Shown here: positions 1 to 7,972 of the stretch, piece after piece
Position numbering within the stretch: position 1 is the first letter of the stretch
Layout: every line of letters starts with the position of its first letter
Origin: Arthrobacter sp. FW306-2-2C-D06B
GTDB taxonomy: Bacteria > Actinomycetota > Actinomycetes > Actinomycetales > Micrococcaceae
Direction of reading: 5' to 3'
Assembly: GCF_021789175.1 (NCBI RefSeq)
Contig: NZ_CP084560.1
Span: forward strand, 4,154,001-4,218,000
DNA length: 64,000 bases
Position numbers and translations under genes: made by a program
Notes under the pieces: generated by a model
Databases searched by the model: none
The model's input: only the letters and a program-made list of their open reading frames with translations
Told to the model about the DNA's origin: nothing

Positions 1-456
1 TCGCCGTACGCCGAGATCCCGCAAAGCCTGGCCGCCTTGAGCGATGTACTGCTGGTGAACGCCCATGAAGCGTCAATGTTCCTGGGCGACGCCGAAATGC
101 CGCACCCGGGGGCCCATGCAAGCGCCTGGGAGTCGGTCCGAAGCCAGTTCGCCGAGCGCGGATTGCAACGGGTATTGGTTACCCTCGGCTCCCACGGCTC
201 GGTGGTGTTGGATTCACTCGCCGCATCCGGGGAACAGATCTCCCGGATCGCACCCACCAAGGTCAATGCCGTGGATACGACCGGCGCAGGGGACGCCTTC
301 ACCGGTGCCGTCGCTGCCCGCCTCGCCGCGGGCGAAACCCTGGCCGAAGCCGCGGCGTTCGCATCGGTGGCCGCAGCGCTCGCCACCACCAAGAAGGGCA
401 CCCAGGCCGCCTACCCCGGGGCCGAGGAAGTCCTGGAGCACTTGCGGATTTCCTGA
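1..456 (+). CDS. PfkB-family carbohydrate kinase, C-terminal part (5' end outside window)
   Basis: The reading frame is open from base 1 to a TGA at 454-456, so only the C-terminal 151 residues are present. The family phosphorylates sugars or nucleosides with ATP in the cytoplasm. The PfkB signature DTTGAGDAFTGAVAARLA is visible at 274-327, with the catalytic-base Asp in GAGD. The earlier VNAHEA and VTLGSHGS segments match the ribokinase fold. A ribokinase is the most likely identity, but the substrate-binding N-terminal half is missing, so the substrate cannot be called. Confidence 0.88.
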   Translation, partial: SPYAEIPQSLAALSDVLLVNAHEASMFLGDAEMPHPGAHASAWESVRSQFAERGLQRVLVTLGSHGSVVLDSLAASGEQISRIAPTKVNAVDTTGAGDAFTGAVAARLAAGETLAEAAAFASVAAALATTKKGTQAAYPGAEEVLEHLRIS

Positions 457-559
457 CTCGGCCTGCCCTTTTACGCCCCCACCAGCGACTTTACAAATCC
501 TGTAATCTCTCTTTCCTTTTGACTAGCCAAGACAGGGTGGCATCCCCCATGCTTGCTCC

Positions 560-1120
560 ATGTACTCAGCGTTGAGCCCATACCGCATCATCACCGTCTG
601 CACGGGAAACATCTGCCGCTCACCCATGGCGCAACTGATGCTGACTGAAGCGTTCGACGCCGGAGGGATGGGTGAAGCGGTTGTTGTGGACTCCGCGGGA
701 ACTACGTCCTACGAGGCCGGGCACCCCATCGATCCACGCGCAGCCCGGGTCCTTTCGTCCCATCGGATCCGCTCCGAGGGTCACATTGCCAGGATCTGGC
801 GCCCGGAGTGGTTCCGGGAGCGGGACCTGATTTTGGCCCTCGACGTGGATCACTATGGCTGGCTGCACGAGGCCGCCCCGGATTCGGAAACACTCGCCAA
901 GATCCGGATGCTGCGCAGTTTCGACCCAGCCGTTGTTGGCCGGAGCACCCTGGACCTGGGCATCGAGGATCCTTGGTATGGGGGCCACCATGACTTCGAC
1001 GTGACCTGGGACCTCATTCGCGCGGCCGTCCCTGGCATCGTCGCGCACACGCGGGAAACCCTTGCCGCGAGGCAGCACGCACAGCAGCACGACCCGCAGC
1101 AGGTACGCTCTATTTCATGA
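560..1120 (+). CDS. low-molecular-weight protein-tyrosine-phosphatase family protein
   Basis: A 186-residue cytoplasmic phosphatase of the LMW-PTP family, which hydrolyses phosphotyrosine or arsenate-type substrates through a cysteinyl-phosphate intermediate. The P-loop CTGNICRS has the nucleophile Cys14 and Arg20 in the C-X5-R arrangement. The general-acid Asp lies in the DPWYGG loop (about D137). The length is slightly above the usual 150-165. The stop overlaps the next start in an ATGA, so it is probably cotranscribed and translationally coupled with the PabB fusion. No clear Shine-Dalgarno precedes the ATG. The physiological substrate is unknown. Confidence 0.9.
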   Translation: MYSALSPYRIITVCTGNICRSPMAQLMLTEAFDAGGMGEAVVVDSAGTTSYEAGHPIDPRAARVLSSHRIRSEGHIARIWRPEWFRERDLILALDVDHYGWLHEAAPDSETLAKIRMLRSFDPAVVGRSTLDLGIEDPWYGGHHDFDVTWDLIRAAVPGIVAHTRETLAARQHAQQHDPQQVRSIS

Positions 1121-3201
1121 CCCCAGCACCCGTGATCATCGCCATCGATGGCCGGTCCGGCGCGGGAAAGACTACTCTCGCCGTCGAACTTGCCGCCCGC
1201 CTACGCATGCATCACAAGGTGTCGTTGTTCCATCTTGAGGACATCTATCCGGGCTGGAACGGCCTTGCGGCGGGCGTCGAGCGGTACGTCACCACGGTCC
1301 TGGCCCCGCTGCGGCACGGCGACGCCGCCGCGTGGGTCAGTTGGGATTGGGAGAAACACTACGACGGCCGCAGCCACGTGACGCTGCCTGCCGAAATCGT
1401 CATCGTTGAGGGCGTCGGCGCCGCCGCGAGTGCGGCCCGCCCCATGCTGGACGCCGTGGTCTGGGTAGACGCTCCCGACGACGACCGCCGGCACCGTGCA
1501 ATGGCCCGGGACGGCAGCAGCTACGAACCGTTCTGGGACAGCTGGGCCGCGCAGGAGGACGAGTGGCTGGAGACGGACGACGTCCTCGACCACATCGATG
1601 TCCGGGTGCTGAACCGGGCGGACGGCAAGGCCCCGGATGACGCCCTGCAGGCGCTGAACTATCTCCCGTCGCTCTCCCCTATGCTGGCCCCCGAGCTCTC
1701 GGCACGCCGCGGCTTGCAGCTCAAGGCCGAACGGATCGACGCCACGCCGGACGCCGCGGCGCTATTCCACTCGCTCTACGCCGAGTCCGCCAACGCCGTC
1801 TGGCTCGATTCCTCCAACACGTCCTCCAACAGGGACACAGTCGTCGCCGCCGGATCCTCGAATGCGGCGACCGAGCGCAGCCGCTTCAGTATCCTCGCGG
1901 ACGACGGCGGCTCCTTCGGTCAAGCTGTAATGCATAGTTCCGGAGCCACCCGGCTAAGCGCCGGATGCGCCACCGTGGAGACCACGGGTCCCTTTTTCCG
2001 CTGGCTGGACACCGTGTGGGGCCGCAAGGCCTTGAGGGCGCCGGAAGGCTACGACTGCGAATTCACGCTCGGCTGGTTGGGCTACCTCGGCTATGAATTG
2101 AAGCGGGAGACCGGTGGCAGCGATGTCCACGCCGGCACGCCGGATGCGGCGTTGCTTTTCGCCGGCCGCGCCGTCGTGATCGACCACCGTGACGCCGCGG
2201 TGTGGCTACTTGCCATCGATGCTCCCGACGCCGGCGAATGGCTTCGGCTAGCACGGGAGGCCGTGCTGTCCGCGTCGGCACCCCAAGAGGCCGGCACGCC
2301 GAGGCACTCGGCCGGGGATCCCGCCGTCGGGAGCCGCACCGTGGCGCTCGAGTTCTCCAGCCGCGACACCGAGGATGACTACAAAAGCAAAATCGCTGAA
2401 GCCCAGCACCAGATCGCCGAGGGCAACACGTACGAGGTCTGCCTGACCACCACAGTGACCGCCCCGGATCCCGGGCTGGACCCGTGGGCGAGCTACCTCG
2501 CGCTCCGCAAGCGCAACCCGGCGCCGTTCGCGAGCTACTTGCGGTTCGGCGATCTGACGGTCGCGAGTACCTCGCCGGAGCGCTTCCTGCGGATAACCTC
2601 CGACGGCGGGATGCGGGCCGAGCCGATCAAGGGCACCAGGGGCCGGGCCAACGATCCTGTCATCGACGAGGCCCTGCGGCGCGGCCTTGAATCCTCGCTC
2701 AAGGACCGTGCCGAGAACATCATGATCGTGGACCTGCTCCGCAACGACCTCAGCCATTTCGCGCTGCCCGGGTCAGTGACCGTCAGCCGGTTGTGCGAGG
2801 TGGAAAGCTATGCCACGGTGCACCAGATGGTCAGCACTATCGACGCCCGGCTGCGCCCCGGAGCACCCCGGGCCGAGGCCGTGGCGGCCGCGTTCCCCGC
2901 CGGGTCCATGACAGGCGCCCCGAAGATCAGCACCATGGACATCCTTGACGATTTGGAGTCCGGACCGCGCGGGGTCTACTCCGGCGCGATCGGGTACTTT
3001 TCGCTCAACGCGGCGACGGACCTCGCCGTCGTGATCCGGACCCTGGTGATGGGTCCCGACGGCGACGGTGGACGCACGCTCAGTCTCGGCGTCGGAGGGG
3101 CCATTACCGCGGATTCGACGCCCCAGGACGAATACGACGAAATCCGGACGAAGGCGTTCGGCGTGCTCTCGGCCCTCGGCGCGGAGTTTCCCACTACCTG
3201 A
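1117..3201 (+). CDS. pabB: P-loop kinase-like domain fused to aminodeoxychorismate synthase component I (PabB-like)
   Basis: A 694-residue protein with two parts. Residues 1 to about 190 form a uridine-kinase-like P-loop NTPase domain (Walker A GRSGAGKT at 12-19; IVIVEGVGA strand near 93-101). The rest is a chorismate-binding enzyme of the TrpE/PabB type. PIKGT (Lys505) is the PabB nucleophile lysine signature; anthranilate synthases normally have Ala there, so 4-amino-4-deoxychorismate synthesis for folate is favoured. SLKDRAENIMIVDLLRNDL and GSMTGAPK are the other chorismate-site motifs. No glutamine amidotransferase domain is fused, and no pabA lies in the window. pabC lies at 9555-10496. 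The role of the P-loop domain is unknown. Confidence 0.9.
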   Translation: MTPAPVIIAIDGRSGAGKTTLAVELAARLRMHHKVSLFHLEDIYPGWNGLAAGVERYVTTVLAPLRHGDAAAWVSWDWEKHYDGRSHVTLPAEIVIVEGVGAAASAARPMLDAVVWVDAPDDDRRHRAMARDGSSYEPFWDSWAAQEDEWLETDDVLDHIDVRVLNRADGKAPDDALQALNYLPSLSPMLAPELSARRGLQLKAERIDATPDAAALFHSLYAESANAVWLDSSNTSSNRDTVVAAGSSNAATERSRFSILADDGGSFGQAVMHSSGATRLSAGCATVETTGPFFRWLDTVWGRKALRAPEGYDCEFTLGWLGYLGYELKRETGGSDVHAGTPDAALLFAGRAVVIDHRDAAVWLLAIDAPDAGEWLRLAREAVLSASAPQEAGTPRHSAGDPAVGSRTVALEFSSRDTEDDYKSKIAEAQHQIAEGNTYEVCLTTTVTAPDPGLDPWASYLALRKRNPAPFASYLRFGDLTVASTSPERFLRITSDGGMRAEPIKGTRGRANDPVIDEALRRGLESSLKDRAENIMIVDLLRNDLSHFALPGSVTVSRLCEVESYATVHQMVSTIDARLRPGAPRAEAVAAAFPAGSMTGAPKISTMDILDDLESGPRGVYSGAIGYFSLNAATDLAVVIRTLVMGPDGDGGRTLSLGVGGAITADSTPQDEYDEIRTKAFGVLSALGAEFPTT

Positions 3202-3204
3202 GAA

Positions 3205-4785
3205 TCAGTCGTGCTCCTCCGTGCGGGCGCGGACTGTCCGGGGATCGTTGCGGGTGATCGTGTAGTAGATCAGGCTGGCCAGGATTGCCCCGACGAACCA
3301 TGAATACGGGCCCAGGCCCGAGCCTCCCGGGAGGAAGTTCTGCAGGGCCGGGACCAGCGCCAAAACACCTGCGACGACGGCGGCTGGGACCAGCGCGGCG
3401 ACGGCCTTGAGGTTCCAGCCTTTGGTGTAGAAGTAGAGTCCTTTCTCGTCCTCGTGGTACAGGTCCGAAACCTTGCACCGCTGGTGCCGGATGCGGAAGA
3501 AGTCCGTGAAGATGACCCCGAACAACGGACCAAGCAGCGCGCCCAGGCCGCCGAGGAAGTACACGATCACCACGGGACTGCTGAAGAGGTTCCAGGGCAG
3601 GATCACGATTGCGAGCACCGCACTGATGAGGCCGCCGCGGCGGAAGTCAATGCGGTGCGGGGCCACGTTGGCGAGGTCGTAGGAGGCCGAAACGAAGTTC
3701 GCTACGACGTTGATGCCGATCGTGGCCACCACGAACGTGACGGCGGCGATGATGGTGATCCACGGATTCTTGATCGCCTGGACGATCGCCACCGGATCGG
3801 TGATCACCTTGAACATGTCCTGGCCGGCATACTGGTCTGCGGTGAAGTAGGACGCCGCCCCGGCTGTGACCACCACGGTGACCAGGGCGAACGCGATGAA
3901 GTTCACCGGGAGGCCCCAGAAGTTACCGCGGAGGATGGTCTTGCGGTCCGGCGAGAACCGGGAGAAATCGCAGAAGTTCAGGAGAAGCGCCGCGAAGTAA
4001 GTGACTGTCAGGGCGATTGCCGAGAAGAACTGGGTCAAGGCCGCGGGACCGTCCAAAGGCGCGATGCCCGGGATCGAGAGGCTGAACTTGTTGCCCGCTT
4101 GCGTCAGGATGTAGATCGCGAGCGCGAACATGGCCACCCAGATGGCGGGCCCGGCCCAGTCCTGGAACTTCCGGACCGTCTCCATGCCGCGCCGGATGAC
4201 CAGCAGCTGGACCGCCCAGAGGACCAGGAAGGCCGCCCAGCCCAGCGGCGTCAGGCCAAGGATGCGTGGCACGTCCGGACCGTCGAGCGAGGTCAACTGG
4301 GGCCACACCGAAAACAGCAGCACCAACACGGCTTCCGAAGCGAGCCAGGTCTGGATGCCGTACCAGGCGATGGCGATGAGTGCCCGGATCAGGGCGGCCA
4401 GGTTGGCGCCAAAGAGGCCGAAGGACATCCGCGCCAGGACCGGATACGGGACGCCGGTTTTCTGTCCGGCCGTCCCGGCAAAGTTCATGAGGAAGTAGAC
4501 CAGGGTAATGCCGAGGACCAGGGCCAGGAAGACTTGCCAGCCCACCAGGCCGGTGATGAAGAGACCGGCCGCGAAAGTGTAACCGGCGATGCTGTGGACG
4601 TCGCACATCCACAGGGCGAAGAGGCTGCGGACTCTCCAGTTTCGTTGCCGGGCCGGTGCGAGGTCCGCATTCCACAGCCTGTCGCTGACCAATCGGCCCT
4701 CGGCCAGGATTCGGACTTTCTCGGGGTATTCGTCTCCTGGCTCGGGTGGTGCCTGCACAGCCGGGGACTCGTTTTTCCGCGCCAT
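3205..4785 (-). CDS. NCS1-family nucleobase/hydantoin/allantoin:cation symporter
   Basis: A 526-residue integral membrane transporter with about 12 helices of the nucleobase:cation symporter-1 family, which imports purines, pyrimidines, hydantoins or allantoin. The N-terminal RNWRVRSLFALWMCDVHSIA and AIAWYGIQTW segments are typical of the family, including Mhp1. I chose the ATG at 4785 because GGAGG sits four bases upstream; a longer TTG start at 4809 lacks a site. The gene is convergent with pabB, with three bases between the stops, and divergent from the next gene. No catabolic enzymes lie alongside, so the substrate is not assigned. Confidence 0.88.
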   Translation of the reverse strand: MARKNESPAVQAPPEPGDEYPEKVRILAEGRLVSDRLWNADLAPARQRNWRVRSLFALWMCDVHSIAGYTFAAGLFITGLVGWQVFLALVLGITLVYFLMNFAGTAGQKTGVPYPVLARMSFGLFGANLAALIRALIAIAWYGIQTWLASEAVLVLLFSVWPQLTSLDGPDVPRILGLTPLGWAAFLVLWAVQLLVIRRGMETVRKFQDWAGPAIWVAMFALAIYILTQAGNKFSLSIPGIAPLDGPAALTQFFSAIALTVTYFAALLLNFCDFSRFSPDRKTILRGNFWGLPVNFIAFALVTVVVTAGAASYFTADQYAGQDMFKVITDPVAIVQAIKNPWITIIAAVTFVVATIGINVVANFVSASYDLANVAPHRIDFRRGGLISAVLAIVILPWNLFSSPVVIVYFLGGLGALLGPLFGVIFTDFFRIRHQRCKVSDLYHEDEKGLYFYTKGWNLKAVAALVPAAVVAGVLALVPALQNFLPGGSGLGPYSWFVGAILASLIYYTITRNDPRTVRARTEEHD

Positions 4786-4921
4786 GATGCCTCCGAAGAA
4801 CGCTTCCAAACATGCTTGGAACTCCAGAATCGCCCCATTGCTCCTGGATGGAAAGCCCCTTGGCAGCGCTGGAACGCCGTCACGCTAGCATTGGTCCAAC
4901 CATGTCTTACTAGGAGGATGC

Positions 4922-5386
4922 ATGCCGTACATCGTTGACTTCGAGAACGTTTCTACCGTCGGCCTGGAATCGTCTCCGGTCGCCGAGGCGCTTGCCGGGT
5001 TGCGTGCCAACGAGGGCCGCTACTACCGGAACAAATACGACCACGTCTTCACCGTGAGCCCAGCCAGCGAGGTTCCGGAGGTCGTCGATCGAGTAAGCCG
5101 CATCCTGAAGGAGGAGCGCGACATCGTCATCAGCTCCCGCCCGCTGGAAGCAACTTCCTTCGACGTCGACGGTTTGCGGATGGCGTACGTCTTCTACGAG
5201 TCGGGACTGTCGATCAACGTCATGTACAGCATCGAGGCCGACGGGAAGCGAGCGGTCGGATTCAAACTCGCCGACGGCATGGAGGTTCCGGAAGAACTAG
5301 CATCACGCTTCAAATTCGCTCGCCAGAAGTCGAAGCTTGCAGGCGTCATCCGCGGCTCCTTCTTCGTGATCAAGGGCGAGTACTGA
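4922..5386 (+). CDS. hypothetical protein beside NCS1 permease
   Basis: A 154-residue soluble alpha/beta protein with no signal peptide or membrane helix. A strong Shine-Dalgarno AGGAGG lies directly before the ATG (4913-4918). The body is rich in short beta strands and charged residues and ends FFVIKGEY. I do not recognise the family or any catalytic motif. It is transcribed divergently from the NCS1 permease and shares a 136-bp promoter region with it, so a role linked to the transported compound is possible but unsupported. Confidence 0.7.
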   Translation: MPYIVDFENVSTVGLESSPVAEALAGLRANEGRYYRNKYDHVFTVSPASEVPEVVDRVSRILKEERDIVISSRPLEATSFDVDGLRMAYVFYESGLSINVMYSIEADGKRAVGFKLADGMEVPEELASRFKFARQKSKLAGVIRGSFFVIKGEY

Positions 5387-5572
5387 CCGTGCCGACGGCA
5401 TCCAAGTAGACAACACTCTATTTAGGAAGCCTACTGATTATGTACCGTGGCAACCATCCTATTCATGACTGCTTGGGATCGGTGCGGGGAAAGACCGGCC
5501 CGGCGGTTGAGGCAAGGCTGTGCCGGTTACCCCCGGGAAAGGCCATGCCGCCACGAAAATTGGGGTTTACAC

Positions 5573-6289
5573 ATGAAAAAAATGCCCGCACCGCTCGGGA
5601 TTCTCTTTGCTGCCGTACTGGCGTTGACGGGCTGCGGAGGTCCCTCGAATCCGGGAACCGCGGCCGCTTCTTCCTCGACGCCGACGCCTACACCGACGCC
5701 CACTCCGAAGACGTACACGAATGAAGAACTCGCTTCGATCGTCGCGCAGTTGAAGGACGACCAGGGCAAGCCGTTGACCGTCATACCCGCTGCGCAGATC
5801 GACCAGGGCATCATCGCCGCGAAGCAGATGCTCAAGTCCGCCGTCATCACACCCCCGGCGTGCGCGGCCTTGGCGAACAACAACGCTCAGGTTCCGGAGG
5901 GGGCGACGTATGCGGCGGGGCAGAGCATCTCGGCGGCGGACAAGTCCGTCACCGTGATCACCGCCCTGGCGGTGAAGGATCCCACGGTATTGGGCGGCCA
6001 GACGAAGAGGTCCAGTGATGCGCTGGCCCAGTGTTCTACCTTCACGATCGAGGCGGGAGGGCAGAAGGTCACTACCCAGACACAGTCGTTGCCGGGAAAG
6101 ACCAGCGGGGACCAGTCGGTCGGGATGTTGATGACCCAGGTCCTGCCGTCGGGCCAGAAGGCCACCACACTGACCGTGACCGGAGTGAAAGGCAACCTCG
6201 GGGCCACGGCGATCAAGACGGGCGCCACCGTCACCCCTGACTCGGCGGCGGAACTGGTCAAACTCGTCGACGCGGTCCTCGGCCAGTAA
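5573..6289 (+). CDS. putative lipoprotein with Thr-Pro linker
   Basis: A 238-residue exported lipoprotein. The ATG at 5573 starts a lysine-containing n-region, a hydrophobic stretch and the lipobox LTGC (Cys about residue 20), followed by a low-complexity TPTPTPTPTP spacer that lifts the domain off the membrane. The body resembles the DUF5642/sensor-like lipoprotein domains of actinobacteria but carries no motif I can name. An upstream in-frame start at 5447 would bury the signal peptide and was rejected. The function is unknown. It is convergent with the oxidoreductase gene at 6309. Confidence 0.8.
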   Translation: MKKMPAPLGILFAAVLALTGCGGPSNPGTAAASSSTPTPTPTPTPKTYTNEELASIVAQLKDDQGKPLTVIPAAQIDQGIIAAKQMLKSAVITPPACAALANNNAQVPEGATYAAGQSISAADKSVTVITALAVKDPTVLGGQTKRSSDALAQCSTFTIEAGGQKVTTQTQSLPGKTSGDQSVGMLMTQVLPSGQKATTLTVTGVKGNLGATAIKTGATVTPDSAAELVKLVDAVLGQ

Positions 6290-6308
6290 TCAGGCGGCGG
6301 CAGCCAGC

Positions 6309-7406
6309 TTAGGCGCCGAGGTTCAACATTTCGACATAGCGGTCGATCATCATGTGTTGGCCCTTGATCTGCGAGATCAGCTCCGGGCTGGCGATCTCGC
6401 CGTCGGGCAGTTGGCCCGAACCGCCGGACGGCCCCAAGGGAAGGATGATGACCGGCTTCGACGGCGCGTAAGCGGACAGCTCCGCCGAGCCCTCAATCTG
6501 GGCTTGGATGTTCTTGGCAACCACCACGGCCTCGCGTCCCGCGACGCCGGCTTTGTTCACGTCGATCGCCGAAATGTCACCCAAGGCGTAGACGTTCTCG
6601 AAGCCCGCGACGCGGAGTTCGGGGGTGACGTCCAGGTAGCCCTCGGCAGTCCGTGAGGCCAGGAGGTCTCCCGCCACATAGTCCGTCTGGGGGGCTATTC
6701 CGTAGCAGCGGAACCAAATGTCCGCCTGGATGTCAGTACCGTCCGCGGTGTTCACGGTAAAGGTGGCGAATTCGCCCGCGGGAACCGGCGGCAACTGGAC
6801 CAACGGATTCCCCAGGATCCGCCGTACGCCGAGTTCATCCAGCTGCCGGTTGACCTCAATCCGCAGCCGTGGATCGTACGGCCCCGGAAGGATGTCCGGC
6901 GCCACATCCACCATCACGATGTCCTTCTCCGGCCATGCCGCCGCGATCTCCCCGGCAAATTCAAGGCCGACAGCCCCGGCGCCCAGCAGCATCACCCTGT
7001 CGGCGCGTTTGAGGTCATCATGTGCGGCCTGGTAGCGGGCGATGGCGTCGGAAGTGACCATTCGATCGCTCTTGGCCGGGAACGGGTAGCTGGAACCGCT
7101 TGCGAGGACAATATAGTCCGGTGCCAGGCTGGCCCCCGAGGCCAACTCGACCGCGTGCCCGTCCACCCGGACTGCGCGGTCCCGGAGAACCGTGCCGTGC
7201 ACCAGCAGGCGGTCGTAGGGAAGGAACATCCGCGGCAGGAAATCGGGTTGGACCACCGATCGGAGGGCCGCAATGTTGTGTACGAAAGCATCCTTGGGCT
7301 CCACCAAGGTAACCGTCGCGTGCTCGTCCAGCGCCTTGGCTACGGAGATCCCACCGTAGCCGCCACCAATAACCACCACAGTGGGGTGCGGAGCCTGATC
7401 ATTCAT
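6309..7406 (-). CDS. FAD/NAD(P)-dependent oxidoreductase, FSP1/AIF-like
   Basis: A 365-residue flavoprotein of the pyridine nucleotide-disulfide oxidoreductase superfamily. The FAD-binding dinucleotide fold begins with IGGGYGG (14-19). A second NAD(P)-binding motif LLGAGAVGLEFAGE follows mid-protein, and the flavin-contacting VYALGDI comes near the C-terminus. There is no CxxxxC redox disulfide, so it is not a thioredoxin or lipoamide reductase. The arrangement fits the FSP1/AIF/type II NADH dehydrogenase group, which reduces quinones. It is divergent from a MarR regulator with a palindrome in between, suggesting control by a phenolic or quinone signal. Confidence 0.85.
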   Translation of the reverse strand: MNDQAPHPTVVVIGGGYGGISVAKALDEHATVTLVEPKDAFVHNIAALRSVVQPDFLPRMFLPYDRLLVHGTVLRDRAVRVDGHAVELASGASLAPDYIVLASGSSYPFPAKSDRMVTSDAIARYQAAHDDLKRADRVMLLGAGAVGLEFAGEIAAAWPEKDIVMVDVAPDILPGPYDPRLRIEVNRQLDELGVRRILGNPLVQLPPVPAGEFATFTVNTADGTDIQADIWFRCYGIAPQTDYVAGDLLASRTAEGYLDVTPELRVAGFENVYALGDISAIDVNKAGVAGREAVVVAKNIQAQIEGSAELSAYAPSKPVIILPLGPSGGSGQLPDGEIASPELISQIKGQHMMIDRYVEMLNLGA

Positions 7407-7455
7407 GGCAACTCCTTAGGTAGAAAGCTCACGCCGCTCGGCTCGTGCCGCTCAG

Positions 7456-7477
7456 ATCGTTTATGAATGACAACGAT
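7456..7477. promoter_or_regulatory. candidate MarR operator in divergent promoter region
   Basis: An inverted repeat ATCGTT-N10-AACGAT lies midway between the divergent starts at 7406 (FAD oxidoreductase) and 7519 (MarR). The size and position suit a MarR dimer controlling both genes. Assignment to this regulator is inferred from position only. Confidence 0.4.
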
Positions 7478-7518
7478 TGCTGGTGATCAATAATTTCCTC
7501 AGTGATAAGATTTTGCTG

Positions 7519-7968
7519 ATGAGTCCTTCGACAGCGGGAAAGCAACTGGGGTTTCTCTTAGCGCGCCACGGGCGCATCATGAATACGCGACTCCGCCAAG
7601 CGTTGGACTCCTCCGGGCTCAGCCCAAGGCATGCCGTGCTGTTGTGCCGGCTTGACGAGTCCGGGCCGCTCAGTCAGCAAGGCCTGATCGATGTTCTCTC
7701 CATCGATGCGAGCGGACTTGTAGCGGTCCTGAACGACCTAGAACGCGAAGGACTGGCGGAACGGCGCCGCGATCCCGCGGACCGTCGTCGTCATATCGTA
7801 GAAATCACCGCGGAAGGCAAGCGCGCGGTGGCGTCGATTGAAGTTGCGGTGGCCGACGTCGAGCAGGAGGCCTTTGCGGGGTTCTCCGCCGATGAGCTCC
7901 AGCAACTCCATGGGCTGTTGTCGAGGATCCACGGCGAACCCGCGGACGAGGCCTGCGCCGAGGATTGA
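7519..7968 (+). CDS. MarR-family transcriptional regulator
   Basis: A 149-residue DNA-binding repressor. The winged helix-turn-helix covers about residues 35-100: PRHAVLLCRLDESGPLSQQG, then IDASGLVAVLNDLEREGLAERR as recognition helix and the RRDPADRRRHIVEITAEGK wing, which is diagnostic for MarR. The ATG at 7519 places the helical N-terminus normally; TTG 7477 and GTG 7483 are possible longer starts. It is divergent from the FAD oxidoreductase, its likely target, and convergent with cardiolipin synthase, four bases between stops. Confidence 0.9.
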   Translation: MSPSTAGKQLGFLLARHGRIMNTRLRQALDSSGLSPRHAVLLCRLDESGPLSQQGLIDVLSIDASGLVAVLNDLEREGLAERRRDPADRRRHIVEITAEGKRAVASIEVAVADVEQEAFAGFSADELQQLHGLLSRIHGEPADEACAED

Positions 7969-7972
7969 GTCC

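Noticed and set aside
3454..4938. Long plus-strand frame of 494 codons antisense to the NCS1 permease
   Set aside because: Composition is a run of Asp, Glu, Arg, Gly typical of the mirror frame of a high-GC membrane gene; no motif, and the permease on the other strand is clear.
5400..5572. Riboswitch in the GC-rich leader of the lipoprotein gene
   Set aside because: Some bases resemble a cyclic-di-GMP aptamer tail (GTGCCGGTTACC) but the conserved core is missing.
5447..5572. Longer start of the lipoprotein gene
   Set aside because: It would place 42 polar residues ahead of the signal peptide and block lipoprotein export.
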